A stretch of DNA of 64,000 bases from Typhlomys cinereus (GCA_023101885.1 JALPQD010000293.1:1965861-2029860); one strand, 5' to 3'. Shown: positions 34,491 through 47,570, numbered from the stretch's first letter. Made by a program: numbers and translations. The notes: generated by a model from the sequence alone, not told the origin.

Positions 34491-36915
34491 TTATTTTAAT
34501 ATTTTTAAAAGGATATGAAAATTATTATTAAATCTCATGAGGGGATATTGAAGTTCATTAAGAGAAAGTACAAAGCTAAAATGATGTGTGAATAAAAACT
34601 ATTAGAATGAATAAAATTTAAAATGTGGAATATGTGCTTTGTCATAAATGTGTAAAACCTTGATCATCATTTCTTAGTAGGAATATAAAATCTTCCAACA
34701 AATTTAGTAATCATTTTGGCAATGTATGAAATATTTTTAGCATGATCAACCAACCACATGATTTGTGTCATTCTACAATGAATTATTTATCCAAAGATGT
34801 GAAATCATTTATATGTTTAGAGACTTGTTCAGCAATGTGTGCAACAATATGATAGCTTCAAAAACAAAAAATATAAGCTCTCTTTTTCTGATGACCAAAT
34901 AAAGAAACTGACCTACTCCCCAAACAGACTACTGTGCATCTTCACAATGAAGTTCACTGTTGACAGACATGAAATAATTTATCTGTGAAAGATATATACT
35001 TAAAATGTGCACACTTCACGATTCCATTGACATGAAATTTGTGAAAAGAAGATTAAGTATGTTATACAAGATAGGCAAACTTTGACTATCCAGTATTGGG
35101 TAGGAAAAGTAATAGAGAGAAGAGCAGAAAGACGCTTGCTGCAGTGATTGATGTGTTCATAGTATCGAATGAGATTGTAGTGATATGAATGTATAGTTAT
35201 CTCTAACCTCACCCAGTTGTACACCTCCAATATGGATAGTTAATTGCATGTATTTACTCCTACTGGAAGTAAGTACAGGTAAGGCAGGAAGTATATCTCT
35301 ACAATGACATACCTTCTAAGATGGAAGGAACTAACTGAAGCAAACTCTAAATGACTATATTTGACATAAGCATGATGCCTGCTATGACTGTTACCTGTAT
35401 TATATTTCTACTTTGAAGACATTCTGTGACTTTAGCATTGCAGGTGGGCTCATCACTGTCAAATACTTTTTCCATCTGAGATTTGAATTTTCACCTGTAT
35501 AGACTGTAAAAGTAGATTGCCATTTCCTGAAGAGTAAAAATAATTTTGGTATGTGATTCCAAAATCCATGATTCAGTCCAAATATTATTACCATTACAGT
35601 ATATACAACCCCTTGCTACAAAAAAAAAAAAGAAGAATACACTTAAATAAAATGAAGTGCAAGAAAAGAGGTGGAAGCGACAAAAAGAAAAGAAAGTGAG
35701 GGTAATCATTGGAGAAACATTCTGCTGTGTTTTTGGCATGGCAGGTGCAGATTATTTCTCCTCACTTGTAAAAGTCTTTTTATATCATTGGTGTACGGAG
35801 TGATGCATTGTGTAGCTATGATAGTGCCATTCTCAAACATTACTAAGGACTTGTGGTGCGACCATCCCTAAATGTGCCAAGTGAAGGATAACTTATACAT
35901 ACTATACAAATGTCACTACAGAGTATAGAAAAAATTGAATTTGTCAATAGAAACATATGACTTAATCTTACATCAGTGAGATCTTCAGTTTACAGAGCAA
36001 CTATAACCTTAGCGATCCATTCATCCAGCATCATCCTTCCACTTATGATTCAAATGAAATATTCACACCAAGTTCATCAGGTCAGCCCACATCTAATTCC
36101 TGTCAAAAACCCTGGATTCTAAATGAAATGCAAAGTCTTGTCATCTGAAAATAAAACATGGAATTATTCAGTAACTGTATACATTGTGCCATCTCTAGGG
36201 AATTAAATAATGATTAAAAAGTCCTTGAGATGTGAGCCAGGAAACCTTTTGATTTATGTTAATGAGAGTGTACATTTAGCATTTTAGGAAAGGGCCATAT
36301 TACTATCTAAAAGCAGCACTATATTAAACCCACAAATTAGCTTCTGTTCTGTTTAGAATCTAATTATCTTTATATAGAGCAAGAGTCCAGCAAGCCAGAG
36401 GCAAAATTTTACTTATAGGAATGGAAGCTTGGACGGAGAAAGTGATGGGCTACCAATAAATAGCATTCATTATGTTCCGAACAGAAACAGGCCAAGCAGA
36501 TATAGAGACCATAAACCATGAGCAGCCCTGTCAGTAGCAGACAGGAAGGTCCATTTTTTTTTTAAATACCAGTCCTGCTTTTATCTCTTAGTATGTAACC
36601 AAAATTAACTTTTGTGCCTTTGCTTTTTTAAAAAAATTCTTTTGGGTCTTCAGTTCTAGCTAAAAGCATATTCTAGTTGTCATCTCTTTGCTTTTGTCAA
36701 GATCAAGTGTTCATCTTTTTTGAGCCTGGCATGAGTTCATTGATTTAATTATTTTTTATTTATTTTATCTTTTACTTTTATGATGTATCACTTAGCCTCC
36801 ATACTTTTATGTAGAACTAATTGTAGTAACCAGGAGAGTGAAGGAAAGGTATACTTGTAAATTATCCATGTAGAAATAAACATATGAACTATTATTGAAA
36901 ACATGTTCATTACTT
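34491..36915. other. Long AT-rich stretch without recognised elements
   Basis: 2.4 kb with no supported gene. A 12-13 base A-run lies at about 35618-35632. ORFs of 60-110 codons here lack recognisable features. Confidence 0.45.
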
Positions 36916-36932
36916 GGTATACGTCAATCTTT

Positions 36933-37214
36933 TTTTTTAATTTAAAAAAAAATTTTTTTATTCAATTGTGCGTGTGTGCGTATGTATGTGTGCGCGCGCG
37001 TCAGTGTGTATGTAGAACCACGGACGAATTCGGGAACGACCATGGACGCCTCCACCTCCTTCTGCCCCGGGATTCACAGGCTCCGCCCTACCAGGACCAG
37101 AAGCGCAGGCCGCCCCCGCTTCCGCCTGGCGTCTATACGTGGGGTCTAGGATCCGAACTCAGGACCTTCCGCCTGCAAGGCGGAGGCTTAACCCCTGAGC
37201 CACCTCTCCAGCCC
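36933..37214 (-). mobile_element. Long ID-headed SINE, young copy 5
   Basis: Minus-strand SINE with the head at 37214-37190, B box near 37157, body, 'cccgaattcgtccgtggttc' block and the TG/CG-rich equivalent at 36968-37012, ending with an A-tail (T-run on plus at 36931-36960). A perfect 17-bp target-site duplication (ggtatacgtcaatcttt) lies at 36916-36932 and 37215-37231. This is one of the least diverged copies, so probably recent. Confidence 0.95.
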
Positions 37215-37231
37215 GGTATACGTCAATCTTT

Positions 37232-39132
37232 ATGAAGCAGATTGATGGGTATAAAGTGGAGAATGTACTTCCTCTTTCAGTGACTCTGTGACAAAAGAAC
37301 AGTTAATCAAATGAGATTAAAATATTAAATTTAGATACTTATTTGTTAACAACTGACTAAATTTCAAGAAAATCATATAAGGAAGTTTTAAGTTATCTAC
37401 AATTAAGTTATCTCATTATTATAGACCTAGTCTCTTTAGGTCACTGTGTAAAATCAGTGAATATTTATTGAGTATAGTTTTCATGTTAGAATTGTTGTAA
37501 TCACTGTGGGTGAAATGCAGAAGAAATAATGGATGCTTCCTTTCTCCTGGATTTTAATCCACCGAGGAAAGGGTAAAAAGCATGAACACACAGAAGATTC
37601 AACACTGTGATGGGCACTTGTGATGAGGTCTCTAGAAAAACACAAGGTTCTGCCCTAGGTAACCAAAGGACCATGGCTGCTGAAGAAAAGTATTTAGAGA
37701 ATGTGTCTCTGAGAAGGTAAGGAAAAGTAAACTAAATAGAAATCTGCTTAACTACACCCAGGGAATGACTGAGAATCGTGAGAACAATATAATGAACAAG
37801 TCAACACTGAGTTTCTTCATATATCTGGATCTTCTGAATGTTTACATATCAATGACAGGAACAGTTGTGTGGATAGTGGGAAGGTGGAGATGCACAAGAG
37901 ATAAGAATGAGTTGGTCAAGAGAGAGATTGATGTCCAGGCATGGGTAGACATCTCAAATTATCTACCTGGAAGGCTGACTCTCCTGTTTTTCGTTATGTG
38001 CCTACTGAAATCATGTTTGCTATAATCAGTTTTTTTCCCATTATTTGAAGATGGTGACGTAAACCACCATGATTTCAAGAAATGAATTTAATATATTTTT
38101 CACAATGAAATTCCATTCTCTTCAGATATTGGGTCACATTGATTACCATGGTCATGCATCAGAATGGGAGAATTGAACTTTGTCTTCAGCATGAGTCCTG
38201 ATGAAATGAATGTGATGCCAACTACGGCAATCTTGACCTATCTCCAGAGTTCAGATATCGCTCTCCTCTGCTCTCCACCCCACAATTATTAACTCTCATT
38301 GTCTTATTTCCAGAGGAAACAGATGCCTAATTAGTCAGGACGCCAATTCTTTATCTAACTTAGGGAAGATGATTAATACTCATAGAGTCAAACAGATTCT
38401 ATGAGAGGTTGTGATGTGATGTTTAATACCAAATTATCTTTTGATTCATGGTATCAGAATTGAAGCACCAACATTTTGTTCTCTGACTCAAAGAATATGT
38501 CTCAGGAGCAGAAGCAGCTTCTTTTCTTATTCTGTAGCAAACCAGGATAATCTCAATAAGGATTTAAGGTTGCATAGCCTGTTGTGACTATTTCCTCTGA
38601 TTTGAAATATTCCCTCTCTGAGGGAGGAGGGAAGTTTCTTCAGTCTCATGGAGTAAAAAAAAAATCTCAAGTCTCAGGAGATCCCTAAACTTACAAGACT
38701 CACAACTCTTCTCCTTAGGGTTTTATGACAATAACAACTGTCAGTCATTGGAGAGGAGGCTTTCCAGTTAGCAGCCCAGTTGGCTGCTGGAAGCTCCAGA
38801 TATGCAGTTTTCATGAGTTCTTGCCAATTTTGCATGGATGCAGCTGCCTTTCAGCCATCCATGCTCTCACAGTAAGCCATAACCACACTCTAATAAGTGG
38901 CCCCAGTAAAATTACTGGCTCACTAATCTAGACGTGGATGGAGTGATTTCTTTGGGCCTATATTATTGTGTATATTTTTCACAATATTTTTCCCCCAGCA
39001 CTATGCAAAAATGTTTTAGCATTAAGAAAAAAACAGAGAGAGTAAGAGAGGTTGAAGTGGAAAGTGCCTGCGATTCTCCTACCTGAAGCCATAGGCAATT
39101 AAACAAAATTCTAGATAGCAGGTGTGTGGTAT
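37232..39132. other. Mostly unassigned sequence, possible old LTR remnant
   Basis: No gene is supported. The part at about 38575-38960 has a layout suggestive of an ancient LTR ('gagggaggagggaagtttc', then 'gtggccccagtaaaattact'), but I could not assign it. Confidence 0.35.
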
Positions 39133-39724
39133 TGTCACAGTTTAAATGTGAGTTGTCTTGTACTAGTTGCAGCTAGCTGCTTGTTGCTCACTCTGCCTCC
39201 ATGATGATTGCTGTGGCCTGAGCTGTGGAGCTGTGTCCAGTTTCTGCTACTTACCATGCTTTTTTTTTTTTTTTTTTGCCATAGTAGACTGTAGGAGGAA
39301 TGGACCAGGCAGGCTTGTATTATCTCTATGGGTTGCATGCTTGAATGCAACTTCCTCAAGCTAGAACCTGCTGCCGTGCCTGGTGCTGACATTAAATCTT
39401 CTGGCTGAGAGGACCAACCCAGACAGGACAACTCAGCAAAAGCTCACTCTGGGACTTATGGGATATTGGGTGGGGTATATAAGCAGCTCGATATTTACAA
39501 TAAAGGAGCCTGTAAGCCTGAGAGCCTGCTTGGCCACTCGCCTGACTTCCGGGGTCTGTGTCCTTAACTCCGCGACTGCTTATCCCCAACCCCAAGGGTT
39601 TCTGTGGGTCCCTGAGACTGCTGTGTCAGACCATATTTCCCCTCTGGAACTGGAAGCCAAATATATCTCCCTTTTCTCCCATTTAAGTTGTGTCTCACAG
39701 GATCAAGAAAAAGCAGCTAAAACA
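39133..39724 (+). mobile_element. MaLR-type LTR interrupted by a second LTR
   Basis: The outer element starts TGtcacagtttaaatgtgag and ends ...agctaaaACA, matching the solo LTR at 9482-9832. Its middle is split: 'gtttctgctacttaccat' before the break joins naturally to 'atttcccctctggaac' after it, as in the uninterrupted copy. Confidence 0.7.
39257..39628 (+). mobile_element. Nested solo LTR (ERV-type) inside the MaLR LTR
   Basis: A 372-bp insert with TG...CA ends, a TATA box TATATAA (39476-39482), a poly(A) signal AATAAA (39499-39504) and flanking tacca / gacca (5 bp, one change). The closeness of TATA and AATAAA suggests a compact ERVK/ERV-like LTR. It also holds a T17-18 run at 39259-39276. 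No coding sequence. Confidence 0.6.
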
Positions 39725-40395
39725 GATACTGTCTAATAAATTGTTTCCCAGAGAAGTCTCAAAAGCCCTCAAAATAGTATAGGCTTTTGCAATTACTTTT
39801 GGTTGTTCTTTAGACCCTGTTGCTGAAAACACAATCCACATTGTTCACAGGACACACATACATACACACACAAACACAAACAAAAAAACATCTGGAATTT
39901 GTCTGCATGCTTACTCCTTTCTAGTCAGCTTTCTTAATACCAAAAAGCAAAAGTACAATGCAGCCTGCTGGAGCACAAATGCAATCAGCAACCTTATCAA
40001 TTAATGAAGGATGCAAGCACTCTGGCAAAATGCAACCATAGTGCAATAGTGATAGCAATGTCAAGGGGGCAATCAACAGCTTTCTGATTGAATTTGAGGC
40101 CCACTTTCCAGTAAGAATCACATTCTTGATTCTGTAATCCAGAACAAGAACCTATGAAAGGGGAGAGCATAGGCCCTAAGGGGGTGCAAATTAGTAATGT
40201 TTACCTATAAAGACACTATGCAATATCTAACTACCTTTAAAAATATTTGTCAGTATATCCATAGATTGAAGGTGCACTTAGCACTCAATCTAGAAGCTTC
40301 TTTTGGGAATGTAATTGTAATAATTATACTGCATTGTTGTCAATAAATCCATGTCCAAAAGACTTATAAGGGAACTAATGGGCTTTTAGTTTGGT
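39725..40395. other. Unassigned sequence with AC/A-rich patches
   Basis: An (ACAC/AAAC)-rich patch lies at about 39850-39890. No recognised gene. Confidence 0.4.
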
Positions 40396-40443
40396 TTATA
40401 GTTCCTTGTCCAGCTTGGCAGGAGAGTCCACGCCAATACCAAG

Positions 40444-41040
40444 TAAGGCAGGATTAGAGCAGCCATGCTGGGATGGGTCTCTCAAGGTCTTTGGAATTCC
40501 TGAAGACCATCCTCCACTGCTGGAATCACCCTGAAGGAACTCTATTGCTGAGGAACTGACTCTTCCCAGGATAAGATGGCCAAATTCCCTACGACAGGAT
40601 TATGGAGATGAGCTCTCCAGCCCACCTGGGACCAGGAGCAACTGGGTTATGCCCCAATGGGTATTAACCAATGGGAAAAAGCCAGTTTCCAGGGCTTGTC
40701 TAGGTGTATAAATATACCTGGCTCTGGCAGCCATCTTTGGCTCCCTACCTACCCCCTCATGGTCCTCTAGTGCCATGAGCTTCTAGTGTCATGTCTGCTT
40801 CTCATGGAGGTGCCCTAGCCCCTCATGGCTCTCTAGTGCCATGAGTCCATTTCCAACTGCCTGCTTCTCATGGAGGCGCCCCAGCCCCTCCTGGTACTCC
40901 GTGTCTGGAGTCCATGAGTTCCAACTTTTCTCTTCTCTAATAAACTCTACCTTAATCCTCTACACATGTTCTGGTTTCACTCTTTGACTTCGGAACACAA
41001 GACCCCTACAACATTGGGGCGGCGGAGACCGTTTCCCTGC
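40444..41040 (+). mobile_element. LTR-like ERV fragment with internal tandem repeats
   Basis: This carries promoter and poly(A) features on one strand: a CCAAT-like 'accaatggga' (about 40668), TATAAATA at 40707-40714 and AATAAA at 40939-40944, with a U5-like end 'gacccctacaaca' near 41012. The 'ttggggcggcggag' that follows could be the start of a primer-binding region, but I cannot match it to a tRNA. The flanks aataccaag (40435-40443) and aacaccaag (41041-41049) fit a 9-bp target-site duplication with one change. 66/56-bp tandem units lie at 40753-40925. Classed as an old endogenous retroviral LTR fragment, non-coding. Confidence 0.55.
40753..40925 (+). repeat. Tandem repeat in LTR-like element
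   Basis: Units start cccctcatgg at 40753 and 40819 and cccctcctgg at 40875 (periods 66 and 56 bp), each containing 'gcttctcatggagg'. Confidence 0.75.
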
Positions 41041-41402
41041 AACACCAAGGACCGAGGAAACTTGCCATACCATATCCAAACACTGGCTTAGAGAAGGGCA
41101 ATGTTTGCCCAAGCATGTTTGACCAAGTATGTTGAAGAATTATAAACTCCTTAAAACAGTATTCTCCATCTTATTCACCTGCCCAAGATAAGGCCCTACC
41201 CACCATGGGCTGGGTCTTCTCCATCAATCAGACAGTCTCCCGTAGCCTTTCTCAGGACTGTTTATTACAGAAAAATCACAACTGGCCAAAATGCAGAAAA
41301 TAAGTGACTGTGGAGTTCTCAACTGTAAACAAAATTTCTAAACCACCCTCTAAGAATCAGGGAGAATAACATAAAAAAGAGTGGTAATAATATAAAAGCC
41401 TG

Positions 41403-41660
41403 GGGCTGGAGCGGTGACTCAGGGGTTATGCCTCTGCCTTGCAGGCGGAAGGTCCTGACTTCAGATCCCAGATCACACGTATAGACGCCAGGCGGAAGCG
41501 GGGGTGGCCTGCGCTTATGGTCCTGGTAGGGCGGAGCCTGTGAATCCCGGGGCAGAAGGAGGTGGAGGCATCCATGGTGGTTCCTGAATTCGTCCGTGGT
41601 TCTACACACACACATACACACACACAGACATACACACAATGGAATAAAAAAAATTAAAAA
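41403..41660 (+). mobile_element. Long ID-headed SINE, copy 6
   Basis: Complete, with head ggggctggagcggtgactca, body, 'cctgaattcgtccgtggttc', a CA-rich segment and an A-rich tail. A 15-bp target-site duplication with one change (taatataaaagcctg 41388-41402; taatgtaaaagcctg 41661-41675). Confidence 0.92.
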
Positions 41661-41675
41661 TAATGTAAAAGCCTG

Positions 41676-42490
41676 GCAAGAGTGTGACCCAAAATCTTGT
41701 AGACATGACAGGATTGTTGCACTCATATAAATAGCTATGTGGTACTTCTAGGAGACCTGCAAAAAATTTGACCTATTGGCATTTCACCATGAAAGAAGAA
41801 AACTCTCAAATGGCCCCATACCTCCCTGTGAGATTTTTGAGTGTTAATGCTGATTTTTGGAGGGAAGGGAATGTTGTTGCCTGCAATGGAATACTCACTG
41901 ATACACTAATACATGCTCCAGCAAGTTCTCAAGAATATGCCATCAACGTCAACATAGATGAAACTCAGTGGGTCTCAAATGGAAAAAGTCATGAAAATAG
42001 GGAAATAGTAGGGAAGCCCTTTCCTTCTTAGTAAAATAAGCAGGAAATTTAAGACAAAATTGATTGTACATACGGTTAACCTAGTTCATTCAATAACACT
42101 TAATTTTGCATTCAAGAATTCAAAAGCAAGGATTCAATTCGAAAGATTAAAAGGCATCTTTAGAAATCTTCATGCTTGACTAATATATATGTATTATAAA
42201 CATATATATATATTATGTGTTTCATATATACCATGAAGAGATGAAGTCTATACAATTTTATCATGCAATATAGAATGCATGCACTCATTCATATTTGCAT
42301 GTACTGCATTGTACCATATGAAATTTTCCTGATGTTCTTACAAGGACATGTTCTATTTTATATTACTTATCCAGGTAGAATACAAGGTATATTTACTAAG
42401 GAAATTAGTCCACTGTATAAGAAATGAACTTACTCTTGACTAGAAAGCTTACTCTTAAATCATTTCACACTGGGGTGGTGCAACAAATTG
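41676..42490. other. Unassigned AT-rich sequence
   Basis: No recognised gene. (AT)n-like patches at 42182-42232. Confidence 0.4.
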
Positions 42491-42491
42491 A

Positions 42492-42735
42492 GGGACTGGG
42501 GAATTGGTTCAGGAATTAAAGCCTTTGCCTCAAAGGACTTGAGTTATAATACTAGATCCTACACAAAAATGCCAGGTAGATACGACAGTGATTTGCAATT
42601 CTGACTATGGAAGAATAAGCAATAAGCCTGAGAAGTCCCGGAGCAAAGCAATAAGGAGGTAGAGCAAAATCCAGGATGATTCCTGATGTAACAACTCATC
42701 CTTCACAGGCACATATATTCAAGTGCTCTCTGGTA
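42492..42735 (+). mobile_element. Older member of the ID-headed long SINE family
   Basis: The diverged head 'gggactggggaattggttca' leads to an imperfect B box, then a colinear body ('gagcaaagcaataaggagg' and 'aggatgattcctgat'). Strongly diverged, with no (CA) tract left. Confidence 0.65.
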
Positions 42736-44727
42736 GAGAGAAAAAAAGAAAGAGAGAATAATTGAGACAATAAGTGTGAATGAATGAGCCAGTAAGCATG
42801 GGAATCAACAAAACTAGGTAAAAGATTATATCACATGAGCTCCTGATACTTCTGCTTCATGACTGACACTCAGAGGCTACACCCAAATTCAGAAAATGCA
42901 CAAAAATCTATGCTTTATTTTTATAAATTAATTAAAGAATGATATTTCTAGTTTTATTCCCACTGAAGGAGAAAATCACATTTATATAAATGCCTTTCAA
43001 TAATAGTGAATAATTGTCACACTTCACATGGAAAAAATGATAACAACCATCTATTAGACTAAACTATTCAAATGCAATGCTACATACCTGTTAAGTGTAA
43101 AATATTCTTGGCCATGTACTTGAAGCTAGCATATTCTAAAATAAATCATACCAATAAAGGCTGGAAAGAAAATCATACAGAGATTTTGTGGTCAACCCTG
43201 TTGTTATTCTAACTTCAAATGCTACATATCTCCTCTGAGTTTCAAGATGTATAGCCGAATGACTTGATTTCAGAAAATCTACTTTAATTTCACCACTGCC
43301 TGTGTGATTTATTTAAACTTCATTTTTAAATAATACTTGTGACCTGATATATTTTTGATTACTTACAAATTATTTTGTTACATTTCGATGTAACATACTT
43401 CCACTCTATTCTGGATACCATACTTTCTAATGTGAAGTATGAAATTATACTAACTTTTATTTTCTTATTAAAATACAGAATTTTCCACAAAGTTTTCCTT
43501 TACTTTTGAATTTTAGCAGCTTGGAATGAGTCAAAAATATTTTATTGTAGAGCTTGGTTTCTCTAACTTACACATACGCAGACACACATATACTTTTTTA
43601 AACCAAAAGTAGGAAGATTTCTTTTGTTATGTCCTCAAAAAATTTTATCTGCCTCATTTTTATTTACTTTTTTCTTCTATAAATTTTACATTTTTAGAAC
43701 TTTTGATACTATTACACACCTTGATGCAAACTCATATATTTTCTGTTTCTAATATATATATAATATAACAATGTGGATCATACAATATAACACACACTAT
43801 GACACAAACTTAGCACACAAGATATATTAACATTATCAATACAATTACAATATGAAAATAAGTTATCCATATCTATGTCTATATATAAGCATTTCTCCTG
43901 CTTGGATTTTTTCTTCCTTGATCTTCAAGTTCATTGAATCTCTGACATTGTGTCTATCTATATCTACCTATATGTGTCAAAGGCATTATGACTTTTTGTA
44001 TAATTTATTTCCAGCTTTGATGTTTAGTTTTTATACATTTTAGATAATATTTTATAACATTTTATTTCTTTTATTTCACTTACTATATGCACACATTCTT
44101 ATTACATTGACCAGGTATATAATATCTAATCTTAAGGTACTTGTCTTATGATTTCAGACTTGAATTGTCTTTAGTCTAACATTTTTAGATAGATTTTTTT
44201 GAGAACTGGCAATATTAATGATTTTTTTAAAATAAATCCTTTGAATTACACTTTGAAATTGAGAAGGTTATGTTATGAATCAGCAGGATTCTGCTTTATC
44301 TCCCTTGTAAGTGCATCATTTTGTTTTAGTGAGGCAATAACTTACTCTGATCTACCTGAAAACTCTCTCACGTGGATGACATTTTCCTAAATCTGACTGA
44401 TTTGTTGTTGTTGTTCTGTTCTAAGTCTTCACAGCCCTTCAGTTGCAGAATGGTAGGTCCAAGTCATGCACACTGTTAATATCTAGTCACTTTCTTGTGG
44501 AAGAGGTTATCAAGTTCATCAGTCTAGGGACAGGCAAGTTTACAATCTAAACAAAGTTGCACTTGAGGTGATACAATTATAGACATTTAGCACATAGTGG
44601 TGCCAATGAGAAACTCACCTCAAGTTAATTTTTGTTCTGAGTTTAAACACCTCTCCAAAGCATGCCTAAATGATGTTTACCCTTCTCTTTCTTTCTGTAA
44701 TTCTTCTCTCACACCCTTCTTTGCATT
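42736..44727. other. Long AT-rich stretch without recognised elements
   Basis: 2 kb with no supported gene. AT-rich patches at 43745-43860 and (TTG)n at 44404-44415. Short ORFs only. Confidence 0.45.
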
Positions 44728-44799
44728 CTCTCTCTCTTTCTCTCTCTTCTTTCTCTCTCTCTCTCTTCTTTCTCTCTCTCACACACACATGCACACATC
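44728..44799 (+). repeat. (TC)n / (AC)n microsatellite
   Basis: Interrupted TC-rich tract followed by a short (CA)n. The serine/leucine-rich ORF here is an artefact. Confidence 0.85.
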
Positions 44800-44807
44800 T
44801 TTTAAAA

Positions 44808-45340
44808 TTTTTATTATTATTTCCGCTCATACAAACTTAATAGGTAGACCAGTTCCCTCCCCCCCCCTCCTCCCAACCCCCTGCTCTCCCTCCCTCCCTC
44901 CCCATCTCCCAGTGCCTCCCCCCCAATTCCCAGAGAGTCCTTTATTGTGTATGCCTAACTCTCCTCTTGGTCCTCCTTTCCGATGACATAAAAGGACCCA
45001 GTGGCATTTCCCTGAACCCTTTCTCGTGTTCCCCTTAAGCATAGGAACACTTCTGTGGCTATCAATCCCTTGCCTCCAAGGATCTTGGTGCCTTTAGCCG
45101 ATGTTAGACTTTGTGAGGTCAATAGTGTGACGGACATGGCGCAGGGCATGCAGAATCCTATTATGATTGCTTCAGCCCTATCTAGTGTGGAGACTCTTCA
45201 AATCATTGCTCCCCCCATCCTTTTGCTCTTACAATCTTACCGCCCCCTCTTCCGCAGATGTCCCTGAGTTTCAGGATGGGGGGAGATTAGGCTGGCTTAG
45301 TTCTATGTGGATGATATAGAGTCTCTGAAGTTCTGGATTG
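44808..45340 (-). mobile_element. LINE-1 3' UTR fragment, 5'-truncated
   Basis: The reverse complement matches the 3' UTR of the full-length L1 from about 29578 to the end, including the G-rich tract (44855-44930 as pyrimidines), the terminal sequence and an A-tail (44808-44820 as T-run). A candidate duplication (acatgcac, 44787-44794 and 45341-45348, with 'ttttaaaa' following in both) supports one retrotransposition. Confidence 0.88.
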
Positions 45341-45348
45341 ACATGCAC

Positions 45349-46334
45349 GTATTTTAAAACCAGGTTGTGACCTGTGTCGCACAGGCTTATCTTGAACTTG
45401 CTGAGTAGCTCAAGTTAGTCCTGAACTTCCAATCTTCTTTCCTCAGCTTCCAAAGTACTAGAATTAAGGCCCAAGACACAGTGCTGCACTGTAGAGTTCC
45501 AAAACTTAAGCGTTCAAAGCTATCTGCAGGATCTGGTGGTCCTATCAGTTTATTAGTGGCCACTGAAGGCATCATAGGGCAAGATCATTTTTCCTTTCTA
45601 TGTAAACTACTGTGCAATGTATGTTTTCTGGGATCTAATTCACTTACATATTTTATATGCTTATTGTAAGTCTCATTTACAGGAGAGACATTTGATATTT
45701 TCTAGAAGCAGTGTTAATGTCCTAGATCATTTTATGGGGTTATAACTAGAATTTATAGCTTATAAAATATAATTTATTTCAAAGTATATATCTTCATGTG
45801 TATGAGCACATGAAGCCTAAATCAAAGTACTTGTGACTGTGACTAGTATGAACATCAGGTTAGCAAGAACTTCAAAACTACTACTAACTGATTAGTTGTT
45901 CTAATAAGTAGCTAAGATTTTCCTAAAATTCTGTCTAGTACATTAGCATGTCCAGAACTTCACCAGTGGGAGAAAAGTGACATTGGGTTTAGATTACAAA
46001 ACCATTTCTAAAATGTTTATTTACAGAATTGCAAATATCAGTAACTGTAAGATCACATTCATCTTTAAATTTATAATTTAAACACTATGTGAAGGTTATC
46101 ATATATGTTCATCATCATCATACTTGTTAATAAGTAGTGCTTCAAGGTAAAAGAACATATACTTACTGTGTTTCAGCATTTGCTGATATTTTAAACTGTT
46201 ATCTTTGTAACCGAACTCTTATAAAAGAAAATAAAGAACTTTGTTCCCTTCAGCTGTTCTTTCTTGAATTTATGAGCAAAAATAGAAGCATACTGCAATA
46301 GATGTGCTACTGATATTAACCATGGGGAATGTTA
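45349..46334. other. Unassigned AT-rich sequence
   Basis: No recognised element or gene. Confidence 0.4.
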
Positions 46335-46628
46335 TAGTGATTAAGTAAGATAACAGCTTTTAATCCAGCTTGGCAGGACAGTTCACAACAACACTAAAGG
46401 CCAAGGGAACTGACCACATCATACCCATATATCCACAGAATTGCTGAGAGAGGGACAGTTCTTACTTGCCAGACCACCATGACTGGCCAAGTATACCAAG
46501 GTATGTCAATTTTTTAACCAGCTGCCTCCATTTTATTCACCTGCCCAAGGACTAGCCCTACCCACCATGGGCTGGGTCTGTCCACTCAATGAGCCGATCT
46601 CTTTTGGCTTGCTTAGGGCTTAACTCAA
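46335..46628 (+). repeat. RMER-like repeat
   Basis: Related to 40396-41265 ('cagcttggcaggacag', 'ttattcacctgcccaagg', 'cctacccaccatgggctgg'). It is uninterrupted and so shows where the other copy was split. Confidence 0.65.
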
Positions 46629-47570
46629 ATAATAATTCTTTACAAATGTTCTGAGAGTGCAAAGCCTTCAACTGTAGGTTGATACCTGTGTCTACTGAGT
46701 ATGATAATTTTCCAAGGAAATTCATCTTTACATGGTTTTAATTGCTAATCTAATCATTGTTTTAAAAGGAGGAATCGGAATGCTTCACTGATCTTTTGTG
46801 TGATAACTTTGAAATATGATTCAAATAAAAAAGGGCTTCTATTTTAAACACTTTGCTTTACTTTCCTGGGACTAACATTGCTTTTGAGCATATGGAATAC
46901 CAAAAATTCAAAATTATAATAATATCATAAATATTGTAGGATGCATGCTGTATTTATTGACATTTCAAATTACTATATTGATATCAGATATTAGCTTCTA
47001 ACATTTATTCATTATTGATTAAGTAAAGATATCATTCATCCCAACCATCTCCCATTCATCATTCAATATCATAAATACAGGTCACCCCAAAGTAAAGTGG
47101 ATCTATATAGACTGATAAAGTTGAGAACCATCACTACCCAGTGGTAGCAAGAAATATTTCAACTGCCAAGGTTATCTTTGCACAAATATTCAGTTTTGTC
47201 AAGAGTGAACTCACTCATCTATACAACCCTGTTTTCATACAGCATAGAGCTAAATTCTCTCTTGACATAACATAGATTCTTTATTCTGAATGTGACTGGT
47301 TAATGTCCAAGAAGTTTTCACTTACATTGATTAAGGCGTTTTATGATTTTTATGAAGGTTTCCAAGGAGAAGAAATACAAATAATTAATGTTTCATGCCA
47401 GGCAATTATAGAGTCATAAGAAGACATATTAAGGAGACATATTAAGGAGACATAATGAATTTACTTCTAGAAACAATCTAAGCTTGGTAGATAGTAAACT
47501 TGGTTAAAATTTTATGTTTTAAAGCATGATCACTAACATTTTAAGATAGTGCTTTAAAAAATAACAACTG
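46629..47570. other. Unassigned AT-rich sequence
   Basis: No recognised gene. A 13-bp unit (agacatattaagg) is repeated 2-3 times at 47422-47455. Confidence 0.4.

Larger units (their letters stand above)
40396..41265 (+). repeat. RMER-like repeat split by an LTR-like insertion
   Basis: The left part (40396-40443, 'gtccagcttggcaggagagt') and the right part (41041-41265, 'ttattcacctgcccaag', 'ctacccaccatgggctgggt') are both found joined in the related repeat at 46335-46628. The middle is the insertion below. Confidence 0.65.

Noticed and set aside
40444..41040. Processed host gene or promoter
   Set aside because: TATA, CCAAT-like and AATAAA elements occur together, but tandem repeats and flanking 9-bp duplication fit an LTR fragment. 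No coding sequence follows.
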